Source of the DNA: Pseudooceanicola sp.
GTDB taxonomy: Bacteria; Pseudomonadota; Alphaproteobacteria; Rhodobacterales; Rhodobacteraceae
Reading direction: 5' to 3'
NCBI GenBank assembly: GCA_002709085.1
Contig: PAPR01000048.1
Span: 32,856 to 96,855, forward strand
Length of the DNA: 64,000 nucleotides
Positions 1 through 8,164 of this stretch are shown here, piece after piece. Positions within the stretch are counted from its first letter, which is position 1. Each line of letters opens with the position of its first letter. The position numbers and the translations under genes are program-made. Below the pieces are notes generated by a model, which ran no database searches, was not told the DNA's origin, and saw nothing but the letters and a program-made list of their open reading frames with translations.

Positions 1-664
1 CAATGGCGGTGCTGAATTCTGCGTAGGCCATGGAAATCGGCGACGCACCGAGCTCTTTCAGGCTTTGCGAAAGGTATTTCCCGCCCGGAATGCGGATTTT
101 CAGCCCTTCGAAATCCGACATCGCTTTGATCGGACGTTTGGTGTTGATCGTCGCGCCAACATAGTCGGTCGGCGCGATTGCGACGACGGTGATGCCTTTT
201 TCCTTCATGCTCGCCTTCAATGCACCGCCACCTTTTTCGCTCTGCACGAATTCACGCAGATGAGTCTGGTCGCTGGCGGTGATGTCGAAAAGGAAAGGCA
301 GCTCCAGAACACCCCAGAGAGGGTCGAGGGTGGCTGCAATTGTATTCAGGCTATAGGCGGCGTCGATCTGGCCAGACAGCATCCCATTGAATTCCTGGGT
401 GATCGGCATCAACTGCTGCGCCGGAAAGACATCGATGACCAGACGTCCTTCGGTGCGCTTCTCGACCTCTTCCTTGAATTTGGAGACGTTCTTATGGTGC
501 TGGGTTACGGTCGGATATGGGTGCGACAGCTTCATGACAATCGGGTCGTCTGCGGCTTGCGCGGAAAAAGCCGAGAGAGACATCGCAGCGATACCCCCGG
601 CCAACATGGCAAAGCGTCCGACGAGGCTCTTGCCGGAAGTTGATTTGAACAATGTGGTAATCAC
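1..664 (-). CDS. TRAP transporter substrate-binding protein (DctP family), C-terminus cut by window edge
   Basis: This is a periplasmic solute receptor of a tripartite ATP-independent transporter. It would pass a small organic acid or similar solute to a DctQ/DctM permease, presumably encoded just beyond the window. The start is a GTG at 664, preceded by AGGGAG. A signal peptide covers about residues 1-38, with a hydrophobic core and AQAADD at the cleavage region. The mature part begins VMKLSHPYPT and contains IRIPGG, typical of the DctP fold. About 221 codons are visible. It lies 98 nt downstream of the aldehyde dehydrogenase gene on the same strand, so the two are probably co-transcribed and the substrate may yield an aldehyde. 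The substrate cannot be read from the sequence. Confidence 0.85.
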   Translation of the reverse strand, partial: MITTLFKSTSGKSLVGRFAMLAGGIAAMSLSAFSAQAADDPIVMKLSHPYPTVTQHHKNVSKFKEEVEKRTEGRLVIDVFPAQQLMPITQEFNGMLSGQIDAAYSLNTIAATLDPLWGVLELPFLFDITASDQTHLREFVQSEKGGGALKASMKEKGITVVAIAPTDYVGATINTKRPIKAMSDFEGLKIRIPGGKYLSQSLKELGASPISMAYAEFSTAI

Positions 665-762
665 CTTTTTCTCCCTAGTTGGTAATTTTTTTATGGACGT
701 GTCGTCGTGTCGGCCCGCTGTGCGCCGAAAGAGGGCGCATGCGGACAGAACTCCGGTTCATC

Positions 763-2247
763 TCAGCCGTACGGATAAGGATACTCGCCGCTGAGATTGA
801 TCATGGTTGACTTCGGTTCAGTATAGGCCTCAAGCGCGTCGGGGCCGTTTTCACGCCCGATGCCGCTTATCTTGAAACCGCCGTACGGCAGGCCAGGATG
901 CAGGATCCGGTAGGTGTTCACCCAGACGGTGCCGGCCATGATTTCGCGCGAGACGCGGTGTGCGCGGCCCAGATCCTGGGTCCAAAGCCCGGCCGTCAGA
1001 CCATACCGAACGCCGTTTGCAATCTCGATGGCATCGTCTTCGGTTTCGAATGGGATCATCGATACGACGGGGCCAAAGATCTCTTCCTGGGCAATGCGCA
1101 TTCCGGGATCCACGTCGGCAAAAACCGTCGGCGAGACAAAGTAGCCATTTTCCAAACCGCTTGGGGACACGGCTGTCCCGCCGGCCAACAGCCGCGCGCC
1201 TTCGGCCTTGCCGATGTCAAAATAGCCGAGCGTCTTTTCATACTGGGCCTGATGAGTTTGCGGCCCGACATGGGTCGTCTCATTCATTGGATCGCCGACC
1301 CGGACGTCCTTCGCACGGCGCTGGACCTCTTCAACGACCCGGTCATACATCGACCGTTGGACCAGAATGCGCGATCCCAAAGCGCAGCTTTGTCCGCAGG
1401 CCATGAAGCCTGCGTGCGTGACCGCATTTATGGCCTGTTCCATATTAGCATCGTCAAAAATAATATGGGGGGACTTTCCACCGCATTCGAACGAAACACG
1501 TTTGAGGTTTGTCGCCCCGGCGCGCATGATTTCGCGCGCGGTCCGGTGCTCGCCGGTGAAGCTCAGCTTGTTCACGTCCGGGTGGCCGGCCAGATGCGCG
1601 CCCGCCGTCTGCCCATAGCCCGGCACGATGTTGACCACGCCCGGCGGGAAGCCCGCCTCTTCGATGAGCTTGGCGAGTTCGAATGTCGTAACCGTCGTAT
1701 GTTCGGCCACCTTGATAACCATCGCGCAACCGGCAGCCAGTGCGGGGGCCAGTTTCATGGTGGTGACAAGCGTTGGCGCATTCCAAGGCACAATTGCCCC
1801 GACAACTCCGATAGGAATGCGATTTGTATAGGCCATCACATCCGGATTAATCTCAAGGACGCGCCCATCCATCTTGTCGGCATATCCAGCGAAATAATAA
1901 TACCACTGTGCCTCGGCGGTGATATTGGCGCGGGTCTCGCGCAATGGGCGACCGTTATCGCGGGTTTCAAGCTCGGCCAACCTCGGCGCATTGGCTTCAA
2001 GAAGCTCACCTAATTTACGGATAAGCCCAGCCCGCTGTGAGGGGGGCATGGTGCGCCATGGGCCACGCATCGCTTCGTTGGCGGCAGCGACCGCCCTGTC
2101 GATGTCCTTGACGCCCCCGAATGCGGTTAATGCCCAAGGGGCACCTGTCGCAGGGTTGATCGACGGAACGAGCTCTCCGTCAATGGGATCGACCCATTCG
2201 CCCCCAATAAAGAGCTTTCTTTGAATATAGGAATATTGTTCGGTCAT
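763..2247 (-). CDS. NAD(P)-dependent aldehyde dehydrogenase
   Basis: A 494-residue ALDH-superfamily enzyme that oxidises an aldehyde to an acid in the cytoplasm. Visible are the oxyanion-hole region IVPWNAP, a Glu-Cys-Gly-Gly stretch (FECGGKSP) and the catalytic cysteine in GQSCALGSR. EEIFGPVVS and the C-terminal PYGGFKISGIGRENG are family hallmarks. The ATG at 2247 is preferred because AAGGTG lies about 7 nt upstream; an ATG five codons earlier has no such site. It is the first gene of an apparent operon with a TRAP receptor, which suggests catabolism of an imported compound. Betaine-aldehyde and related aldehydes are possible substrates, but none is shown. Confidence 0.9.
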   Translation of the reverse strand: MTEQYSYIQRKLFIGGEWVDPIDGELVPSINPATGAPWALTAFGGVKDIDRAVAAANEAMRGPWRTMPPSQRAGLIRKLGELLEANAPRLAELETRDNGRPLRETRANITAEAQWYYYFAGYADKMDGRVLEINPDVMAYTNRIPIGVVGAIVPWNAPTLVTTMKLAPALAAGCAMVIKVAEHTTVTTFELAKLIEEAGFPPGVVNIVPGYGQTAGAHLAGHPDVNKLSFTGEHRTAREIMRAGATNLKRVSFECGGKSPHIIFDDANMEQAINAVTHAGFMACGQSCALGSRILVQRSMYDRVVEEVQRRAKDVRVGDPMNETTHVGPQTHQAQYEKTLGYFDIGKAEGARLLAGGTAVSPSGLENGYFVSPTVFADVDPGMRIAQEEIFGPVVSMIPFETEDDAIEIANGVRYGLTAGLWTQDLGRAHRVSREIMAGTVWVNTYRILHPGLPYGGFKISGIGRENGPDALEAYTEPKSTMINLSGEYPYPYG

Positions 2248-2421
2248 TCGGACACCTTGCATCTTTTAACTCAGGCCAATAGGCGACATTACGGTCACTC
2301 CATTGGAATGCCATCTATTGCCGGCCAGCAAAAATTCGGATCCCGCCTGCGCGGGAAGTCTGGTCGAAAGAATGCAAGTATTGTCAGCTGTGGCTGCAAT
2401 TGCGTTTCTTTCTGTTAATGG

Positions 2422-2437
2422 ATTGAAACGTTCCAAT
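2422..2437. promoter_or_regulatory. Candidate LacI-family operator
   Basis: ATTGAAACGTTCCAAT is a near-perfect 16-nt palindrome (one mismatched pair) with the central CG and the GAAACGTT core usual for LacI-family operators. It lies about 175 nt upstream of the aldehyde dehydrogenase start. No LacI-type gene is present in the window, so the regulator would be elsewhere. Confidence 0.4.
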
Positions 2438-2482
2438 GGCTTTCCTGTCAACGAAGGTGTCCTTGCGTAAAGCCTGAAAGGC

Positions 2483-2515
2483 CCGAGGCATCACATATGT
2501 GATGGAATGCCTCGG
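2483..2515. promoter_or_regulatory. Nested inverted repeat with perfect 16-nt palindrome
   Basis: CATCACATATGTGATG (2489-2504) is a perfect palindrome. It overlaps a second inverted repeat, CCGAGGCAT (2483-2491) with ATGCCTCGG (2507-2515). The arrangement looks like an operator for a dimeric regulator (GntR, MarR or CRP/FNR type cannot be told apart). It may serve the ALDH-TRAP operon or folA. Confidence 0.4.
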
Positions 2516-2818
2516 TGACGCTCATCTGAGGCCCGAATCTGACGCTGAATCGCGCCTCACGAGCCCCCGGGCCGTGGGGCGAAAGTTACGATTGCGCGGC
2601 AAGTCGGATGCGAATCTTTCGGTGCAGGTCAGTCTATGCTCGGCGCAGGGCAAGAGCTTGGTTCGAGGCGGGCCCATGCCCACCCTACGTCAGCCCCCCT
2701 GCCGCCGCCGCCGCGCAGTGCGGTCCCCTCCGTTGATTTCCAATTCGGGGAATGCGATGTCCTGAAGAACGCGCTGATCCCGCGATCAAAGCACCCTTCG
2801 CCGCCCGAGGACCCTGAT

Positions 2819-3289
2819 ATGCTGACACTTATCGTTGCACGCGCTCGGAACGGCGCGATTGGCCGCAATGGCGATATCCCATGGCATCTGCCCGGCGATC
2901 TGAAGATGTTTCAGCGCGAGACAACTGGCGGCGCCGTCATCATGGGCCGCGCCACTTGGCAGAGCCTGCCAGTCAAGCCGTTGAAGAACCGTATGAATAT
3001 CGTCGTGTCGCGGGACGCAGACATCGCGGATCAGGTCTGCGGCAGCGTGGAGGAGGCAATCTCGCTCGCCTATCGTGAGGGGTATCACAGGCTCTATGGT
3101 ATCGGGGGCGCGCGCATCTACAAAGAGATGCTGCCGCTCGCGGATCGGCTGATGCTGACCGAGGTCGATTGCGTGGTGGAGGACGCCGATACCTACTTCC
3201 CGGATTTCGCGGAAAACGATTGGCGCGAGCTTTCGCGCCGCGATGGAGAGGGCGATATCGGTTACGTCGTACGTGAACTGGTGCGGTAA
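2819..3289 (+). CDS. folA: Dihydrofolate reductase
   Basis: Reduces dihydrofolate to tetrahydrofolate with NADPH. The 156-residue product opens MLTLIVARARNGAIGRNGDIPWHLPGDLK, with the substrate-binding GDIPWHLPGDL segment, then GRATWQSLP, YGIGGARIYKEML and the LTEV strand; the length is normal for the family. The ATG at 2819 has CGAGGA upstream and gives the canonical N-terminus. The open frame extends upstream to 2636, but that part has no DHFR homology and is not included. No thymidylate synthase gene is adjacent. Confidence 0.96.
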   Translation: MLTLIVARARNGAIGRNGDIPWHLPGDLKMFQRETTGGAVIMGRATWQSLPVKPLKNRMNIVVSRDADIADQVCGSVEEAISLAYREGYHRLYGIGGARIYKEMLPLADRLMLTEVDCVVEDADTYFPDFAENDWRELSRRDGEGDIGYVVRELVR

Positions 3290-3388
3290 GCGCGGGACCG
3301 TCGCGAATGCGCATGCCGAAGATCATGCGGGGCGGCGACTGATCCAATTCACGGGATGCAGCGTAGACCTCTCAAACGGAGGTTCATC

Positions 3389-3799
3389 ATGCAAATCGTC
3401 ACGCTCTATCTGTCCACGGCCCTGATCTTTCTCGGCCTCGATGCTCTCATGCTTAAAAATGTCATGCGACCGGTCTTCGAGACCCGGATCTCGGACCTGT
3501 TGCTAGAGGACCTGCGGCTGCTTCCGGCGGCGATCTTTTATCTCTTTTACGTCGGCGGGGTGGTCTGGTTCGTCTCTCTGCCCAGCCTGCGTGAGAATGC
3601 GCCGGGGCAGGCGCTGTTGAGCGGGGCTTTGATCGGCGCGATGGCCTATGGCACTTATGAATTCACCAACTACGCGACGCTCAAGGATTGGGCCCCCAAG
3701 ATGGTCGCCCTCGACCTCGCGTGGGGAACGGTGCTGACGGGCGTGTCGGCGGCCCTCGGGGTCTGGATCACTGCTGCGATCTTCGATCAAACCGGATGA
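3389..3799 (+). CDS. DUF2177 family membrane protein
   Basis: A 136-residue inner-membrane protein with about four transmembrane helices (near residues 4-22, 44-62, 72-92 and 108-128). The motif AYGTYEFTNYATLKDW is characteristic of the DUF2177 family, whose function is unknown. The ATG at 3389 follows ACGGAGG; the 11 upstream codons of the open frame are not used. Confidence 0.85.
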   Translation: MQIVTLYLSTALIFLGLDALMLKNVMRPVFETRISDLLLEDLRLLPAAIFYLFYVGGVVWFVSLPSLRENAPGQALLSGALIGAMAYGTYEFTNYATLKDWAPKMVALDLAWGTVLTGVSAALGVWITAAIFDQTG

Positions 3800-3890
3800 C
3801 TTGGCGCCATTCTCCTTTTGCGTTTTCACGTCAAAGTGTTAAGCTGCGATAGATAAAGCCAGAAGGCGTTAGTTTGACGAGGTCATCCAG

Positions 3891-4184
3891 ATGAAGAAAT
3901 TGTTGTTGAGCGCAGGTTTCGGCCTGATCGCCATGTCCGCGCCAGCGGCGGCGGATGCTAAACTGTTTGCTTACCCCGCAGCGAACTATTGCCCGACGGG
4001 CCTCCAGCCGATCCAGATCGGCGGCGTGATCTGTTGCGGCGTGCCGAACCAGGCCGGGACGTATAACGACTACATGCGCCACCCCGTGGCACAGCGCCGG
4101 AGCTACAAGCCCAAGGCGCGCCACGTGGATTACGGTTCCAAATCGCCCCGCACCTGGGATGGATCGAAGTCCCCGCAATATTGA
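3891..4184 (+). CDS. Small secreted hypothetical protein
   Basis: A 97-residue protein with a clear Sec signal peptide (MKKLLLSAGFGLIAMSAPAA, cleaved near ADA at about residue 23). The mature part is short and basic, with three cysteines (NYCPTG and ICCG), a stretch of basic residues, and an imperfect repeat YGSKSPRTW / DGSKSPQY at the C-terminus. It would be periplasmic. No family is recognised. It is followed by a strong intrinsic terminator and appears monocistronic. Confidence 0.75.
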   Translation: MKKLLLSAGFGLIAMSAPAAADAKLFAYPAANYCPTGLQPIQIGGVICCGVPNQAGTYNDYMRHPVAQRRSYKPKARHVDYGSKSPRTWDGSKSPQY

Positions 4185-4221
4185 GGCCTAGCGCCTGCGC
4201 GCAACGTCCTTGCAAGCGAAT

Positions 4222-4249
4222 AAAAGGCGTGCCGATGGCGCGCCTTTTT
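4222..4249. terminator. Intrinsic terminator, probably bidirectional
   Basis: AAAAGGCGTGCC (4222-4233), loop GAT, then GGCGCGCCTTTT (4237-4248): a 12-bp stem with one G-T pair and a T run. The A run on the other side lets it also stop transcripts arriving from cspA on the minus strand. Confidence 0.85.
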
Positions 4250-4395
4250 CGCGAACCGAGCAAATTGTTATGCGAAGTCATCAGTGCGGGGCGCGCGACC
4301 AGCGCAACCGCGGCCAAGGGCGCGGCTAGCGTTTCGACCGTCCGCTCCCGGATCGCCACGGCCAGGATGTGCACCGGGCCGTGCCTTGTCCTTAA

Positions 4396-4602
4396 TCACA
4401 GCGGCTTAAGGTCGCTCGCCATCTGACGGCCATCACGTCCGTCCTCAAGCTCGAACTCGACCTTCTGATCATCGGCCAATCCCGTGAGGCCGGACCTCTC
4501 GACCGCGGAAATATGAACAAAGATGTCTTTTCCGCCGCCCTCGGGTTCGATAAACCCGTAGCCCTTGGTTGTATTGAACCACTTTACGGTGCCAACCGGC
4601 AT
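4396..4602 (-). CDS. Cold-shock protein (CspA family)
   Basis: A 68-residue single cold-shock domain, a cytoplasmic RNA/ssDNA-binding chaperone. RNP1 is visible as KGYGFIEP and RNP2 as DIFVHISA; the opening GTVKWFNTTKG is diagnostic. The ATG at 4602 is chosen because AGAAGGAG lies 7 nt upstream and it gives the family N-terminus; the frame runs 19 codons further upstream without homology. The 5' leader is AT-rich relative to its surroundings, as is common for cold-shock mRNAs. Confidence 0.96.
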   Translation of the reverse strand: MPVGTVKWFNTTKGYGFIEPEGGGKDIFVHISAVERSGLTGLADDQKVEFELEDGRDGRQMASDLKPL

Positions 4603-4807
4603 GCCGCGTCTCCTTCTGTCGTCGCCCGCGGAATTGCGGGGTATCAAGCCCAACCCCAACTCGGTCTCCGATTTGGTATGAAAGGTCCGGAAGCTGGTGC
4701 CATGGACCTAGGAAAATGCAGGAAAGATGTAAAAAGCAAGCAAAACCGGGGTGAATCTTTGCGATTTGTTACCTATGTCTTCTCAATCGCCCAAGGGAAG
4801 GAACGGG

Positions 4808-5122
4808 ATGAAGCTCTTCGGCCTGAAAAATTGCGATACCTGTCGCGCTGCCCGTAAATCTCTGCCAGAGGCGGAGTTTGTCGACATCCGGGATTCGCCC
4901 ATGGATCCGAAGCTGCTGGAAAAGGCGCATAGCCAGTTCGGTGAGGCGCTGGTCAACCGTCGCTCCACCACATGGCGGGGTCTCTCCGAGGAGGAGCGCG
5001 CGGAGGCTCCGCTGGACCTGCTGTCGCGCCATCCCGCCTTGATGAAGCGTCCGCTGATCGTGGACGGGGATCGCATGGTGCTAGGCTGGACTCCGGCGGC
5101 CAAAGCCGAACTGGGGGTCTGA
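4808..5122 (+). CDS. ArsC/Spx-like thioredoxin-fold protein
   Basis: A 104-residue member of the arsenate reductase / Spx superfamily (YffB-like). The N-terminal CDTC in MKLFGLKNCDTCRAARKSL is the redox-active CxxC-type site. NRRSTTWRGL and MKRPLIVDGDRMVLGW are typical of the family's C-terminal half. AAGGA precedes the ATG at 4808. Whether it reduces arsenate is unknown; most stand-alone alphaproteobacterial members lack a proven role. The next gene begins 3 nt downstream. Confidence 0.85.
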   Translation: MKLFGLKNCDTCRAARKSLPEAEFVDIRDSPMDPKLLEKAHSQFGEALVNRRSTTWRGLSEEERAEAPLDLLSRHPALMKRPLIVDGDRMVLGWTPAAKAELGV

Positions 5123-5125
5123 GAG

Positions 5126-5494
5126 ATGAGAAATGCCGCCCTTATCCTTGGTCTCATCGGCGGGCTGATGGGCCTCTTGGTCGGCCTCTTCAGCTATGGC
5201 TATACCACCGCGATCGAGCAATTTGGCGAGGTCGAGGGCCTGTTCGAACAGGTCGCCAACATCAATGCGATCCGCGTGGCGGCTGTCGTTTCGCCCCTGC
5301 TCGCCCTTGCCGGGGCCGGCATGGCCAAGGTTCAGGCGTTGTGGGGTGGTGCGCTTTTGCTGATCTCGGTTCTGGGGATGTACCTCGGCCTCGGCTTCGG
5401 TTTTTTTACGATGTGGCCGATGGCGTTCTGCGGCCTCGCCGGGATCATGGCGCTGGCTGCGGGTCAGCCGGACGAGCCGAAGGCGCATTTCTAA
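5126..5494 (+). CDS. Small integral membrane protein of unknown function
   Basis: A 122-residue hydrophobic protein with about four predicted transmembrane helices (near residues 4-26, 46-66, 68-90 and 92-112) separated by a short acidic stretch (QFGEVEGLFEQ). It starts 3 nt after the ArsC-like gene and is probably co-transcribed with it. Its last 50 nt overlap, tail to tail, the 3' end of the DoxX gene on the other strand. No confident family assignment. Confidence 0.7.
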   Translation: MRNAALILGLIGGLMGLLVGLFSYGYTTAIEQFGEVEGLFEQVANINAIRVAAVVSPLLALAGAGMAKVQALWGGALLLISVLGMYLGLGFGFFTMWPMAFCGLAGIMALAAGQPDEPKAHF

Positions 5495-6008
5495 AGAACA
5501 GCCGATCCAACGACAGCGCCCCTCCGCCAAGCACCACTAGCGTGACCAGCAGCGTGATCCAGAACGCCCGCTGATCGAGGATCAGCGCATCCGGCGCGCG
5601 GTCGAACCACGCGCCGAGCGTTTCGGGATGTTCAATCGCGCGGTGGCCGTAAAGGTCCGTCAAGCTCTGCAACACGACAAAGCCGATCATGCCAAGGGCA
5701 GAGAGCCGCGTCAGCAGGCCGACCACGATCATCAGCGGCAAGATGAACTCTGCCCACATGCCGGCCGTCACGACCGCCCAGTGAAACAGGTTGAGGTTGT
5801 CGAGGTTGTAGCCCGCCGCCTCAGTTGCCCGTGGGAAAATCTGCGCGTAGGCTCCGAGGGCGGGCGAGAAAATCCCGAAGATGCCGCTGCCCAGCTTGGT
5901 TATCGCAGAGGCCCAGAAGTAGGGCAGAAGCACCGCCGCGAAGACGAACCGCGACAAGATCGGCAGCAAGGGCGTCATTCGGACTAGAGGGGCGGTCGGG
6001 TCGGTCAT
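5445..6008 (-). CDS. bufD: DoxX-family membrane protein of bufferin operon (BufD-like)
   Basis: A 187-residue inner-membrane protein with four transmembrane helices (about 15-33, 69-94, 98-118 and 146-166). The DoxX pattern is AEFILPLMIVVGLLTRLSALGMIGF. It is the last gene of a four-gene operon, and its ATG overlaps the stop of the DUF2063 gene (ATGA, 6005-6008). In bufferin operons the DoxX protein is a common accessory of unclear role, possibly redox- or export-related. The symbol rests on operon context. The 3' end overlaps the convergent gene ending at 5494 by 50 nt. Confidence 0.82.
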   Translation of the reverse strand: MTDPTAPLVRMTPLLPILSRFVFAAVLLPYFWASAITKLGSGIFGIFSPALGAYAQIFPRATEAAGYNLDNLNLFHWAVVTAGMWAEFILPLMIVVGLLTRLSALGMIGFVVLQSLTDLYGHRAIEHPETLGAWFDRAPDALILDQRAFWITLLVTLVVLGGGALSLDRLFFRNAPSARPADPQPAP

Positions 6009-6763
6009 GTTGTATCCTTCGGGCCGGTCAGGCTGCGGGTCTGCATCAACAGTGTCAGAATCGCCGTCGGGTCATGCTCGGGCGTGGCTTTTGCGGCGAC
6101 CTCTGCCGCATCGCCGAGGGTTGCACCGTCGCAAAGGGAGGTCACAAAAACGTCGTCACCGGGGGCTAGCAGGTGCGGTACGGGATCGAAGTCGGGGCGC
6201 GCGATGAGAACCGCCTCCGGTCTCCGCGCAGCCACGGGACGGGAGGGATCGAGCGCACGCCGCCAGATCGACAGGATCGGCCAGTCGGAGGTCACCAACC
6301 GCAGCGCGGGCGCAAGTCCGAACCGGGTCTCGCCAAGCTCGGCTGGTGGGATCGCCGCCAGTGCCTCACCAGACAGGGGGGTGGCGTCCGCAGCGTGGTA
6401 GCTGTCGCGCAAAGCCATCTCCAGCCGTGCGAGATCCCCGATCCAGCGCATCCGCGCCAGTTGCGGAGCCGTGTCGAGAAACGCGGGCAGGGCTGCGCCA
6501 AACTGCGCCATGACCGGAGAGTCGGGGGGATGCTGACGCAGGAACTGCCCGGCCATGGCGCGAAAGGTCTGATCGCCGAGCAGGATGTGACAGGCCGGAA
6601 AGCCGTCGATCAACGCCTCGGTCAGCGCGACGGCCACATTGTTGCGATAGACCGAAAACCGTCGCCCGGCGGGCCGCCCCAGACCGTCTAGCAGTGTCTC
6701 CGGGGTGGGCGCATCGGGTTGCAACAGCGCGGTGCGAAACTGGGTTTGGTCGGTGATGGTCAT
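6005..6763 (-). CDS. bufC: DUF2063 family protein, bufferin maturation partner (BufC-like)
   Basis: A 252-residue protein of the DUF2063 family, which carries an N-terminal putative DNA-binding-like/RiPP-recognition domain and partners a DUF692 oxidase. The pattern [16 protein letters not shown]...[19 protein letters not shown] is typical, as is [21 protein letters not shown]. The start ATG at 6763 overlaps the stop of the upstream bufB-like gene (ATGA), showing translational coupling. In the family this protein is thought to present the precursor peptide to the oxidase. A longer open frame to 6856 lies inside the oxidase gene and is rejected. Confidence 0.85.
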   Translation of the reverse strand: MTITDQTQFRTALLQPDAPTPETLLDGLGRPAGRRFSVYRNNVAVALTEALIDGFPACHILLGDQTFRAMAGQFLRQHPPDSPVMAQFGAALPAFLDTAPQLARMRWIGDLARLEMALRDSYHAADATPLSGEALAAIPPAELGETRFGLAPALRLVTSDWPILSIWRRALDPSRPVAARRPEAVLIARPDFDPVPHLLAPGDDVFVTSLCDGATLGDAAEVAAKATPEHDPTAILTLLMQTRSLTGPKDTT

Positions 6764-7617
6764 GCCGCGACCCGTCTCGGCGCACGGCTGAGGGCGCGGC
6801 GCGCGCGTGCAGCCTCTGCCGCGAGAATCGGCCACTCCGGTACCTCGGTGTCCCATTCGATGAGCAGCGGCGCCGGGCCGGTGCGCGCGAGGACGTCATC
6901 GAGCAAGGCCCAGACCGGATCGGCGACCTCGCGTCCGTGGCTGTCGATCAACAACGGTGCGCCGTGGTCGTCGTGATCCTCGTCATGCCCGCCAAGATGG
7001 AGCTCCCCGACGCTCTCCATTGGGAAATCCGCGACATAGGCCTGCGCATCCATGTTGAGGTTGGTGGCGGAGACAAAGACGTTGTTCACGTCCAATAGCA
7101 GCCCGCAGCCCGTTCGCCGCGTGAGGTCGCGCAGAAAGGCGGTCTCGCTCATCTCGCTCTCGGCAAAGGCGAGGTAGGAGGACGGGTTTTCCAGCAGCAT
7201 CTGCCGCCCGAGGGTGGTCTGCACCTCGTCGATATGATCGGCCACCCGTTGCAGGGTGGCTTGCGTGTAGGGCAGCGGCAGCAGGTCGTTGAGGAATGCG
7301 CCGTCATGGGTGGACCAGGCCAGATGTTCGGAAAAGCTCGCCGGGTTCAGCCAGTCGCACAGATGCTTGAGCCGGTCGAGATGGTCGGCGTCCAGCCGCC
7401 CCTCACCGCCGATCGAGAGGCCGACGCCATGCACGGAAACGGGAAAGCGTTCCGCGAGGTGGCGAAGCTGTGCGATGGGCCGCCCGCCCGCGCCCATATA
7501 ATTCTCGGCGTGAATTTCCAGCCAGTCCACCGATCCGGGATCGGACATGATCGCGCTATAATGCTGGGGTTTGTAGCCGACGCCGGGACCGGCGGGCAGG
7601 GTGGGTCTCTGGGTCAT
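6760..7617 (-). CDS. bufB: Multinuclear non-haem iron-dependent oxidase, DUF692 (BufB-like)
   Basis: A 285-residue TIM-barrel enzyme of the MNIO/DUF692 family, which modifies cysteines of ribosomal peptides. Likely metal ligands sit in conserved blocks: [42 protein letters not shown] and IDSHG. GGGGAGG-like GGGGAGG/CAACG spacing before the ATG at 7617 supports that start over the GTG/ATG choices upstream. It follows the precursor gene by 226 nt and is coupled by ATGA to the DUF2063 gene. Known relatives convert precursor cysteines to oxazolone/thioamide- or thiooxazole-type groups; which chemistry applies here is inference. Confidence 0.92.
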   Translation of the reverse strand: MTQRPTLPAGPGVGYKPQHYSAIMSDPGSVDWLEIHAENYMGAGGRPIAQLRHLAERFPVSVHGVGLSIGGEGRLDADHLDRLKHLCDWLNPASFSEHLAWSTHDGAFLNDLLPLPYTQATLQRVADHIDEVQTTLGRQMLLENPSSYLAFAESEMSETAFLRDLTRRTGCGLLLDVNNVFVSATNLNMDAQAYVADFPMESVGELHLGGHDEDHDDHGAPLLIDSHGREVADPVWALLDDVLARTGPAPLLIEWDTEVPEWPILAAEAARARRALSRAPRRVAA

Positions 7618-7843
7618 CGTTGCCTCCCCGATTGATGAACGATCCGCCAAAGGCCACTTGCCCGCATGCAAGAGTTGACGGTCGCCACCGTCAGTCTGCG
7701 CAGATCACGGGTGATCTGTCACCGCTCACGTCCATGGCTTAACCCGAGAGGAGCATCACCCGAGACGTCGCGACAAGGCGGGCGGCACCAGCCCTGCCGT
7801 GTTTCGCGCAGAGCGGAACAAACCACCCTGCGCAGTCGTTCGG

Positions 7844-8164
7844 TCAGCTATCCATCGGCAGGTCACGCTCCAGCGCTTCGAGGCTGCCCATCTTGTCGTC
7901 GGGCAATTCGACCTTGTCGCCATCGGCCAGAACCGGCATAGCGCTTTCGCAGGTGCCATCCTCGACCAGCGTCCAGGCGTTGCCCTGATAGTCGACCTTA
8001 GAGGTCCCGGCGCAAGTCGTACCCGGTCCCGCGGCGCAATCGTTTTCCCCAGCGAGCGAGACACCGTAGCATTTGACCGCATCGGCCGCGATTGCGGTTG
8101 TCGCAGTGGTGGTCGAAACGGCTGCGATGAATGCGCCGGCAATGGCGAGCTTTTTATTGGACAT
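7844..8164 (-). CDS. bufA: Bufferin-type RiPP precursor, DUF2282 (BufA1-like)
   Basis: A 106-residue secreted precursor. The signal peptide covers about residues 1-26 (hydrophobic [10 protein letters not shown], cleavage near AIA/AD). The core has four cysteines at 32, 43, 51 and 72, in [21 protein letters not shown] and EDGTC, matching the DUF2282/bufferin-1 pattern. In that family the modified cysteines bind copper in the periplasm. The ATG at 8164 has AGGGAG upstream. The acidic tail after Cys72 (about 34 residues) seems longer than in short members. It is the first gene of the operon with DUF692, DUF2063 and DoxX genes. Confidence 0.9.
   Translation of the reverse strand: MSNKKLAIAGAFIAAVSTTTATTAIAADAVKCYGVSLAGENDCAAGPGTTCAGTSKVDYQGNAWTLVEDGTCESAMPVLADGDKVELPDDKMGSLEALERDLPMDS

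Larger units (their letters stand above)
2248..2818. other. Intergenic region between divergent ALDH and folA genes
   Basis: About 570 nt with no convincing gene; the ORFs here have poor composition and no ribosome-binding site. It holds two palindromes (annotated separately at 2422-2437 and 2489-2504) and a small GC hairpin at 2341-2356 (TCCCGC/GCGGGA). Promoters for both flanking genes must lie here, but no clear -35/-10 pair stands out. Confidence 0.6.

Noticed and set aside
2499..2765. 88-codon plus-strand frame upstream of folA
   Set aside because: Overlaps the palindrome region, lacks a ribosome-binding site and is rich in Arg/Pro as expected of non-coding GC-rich DNA.
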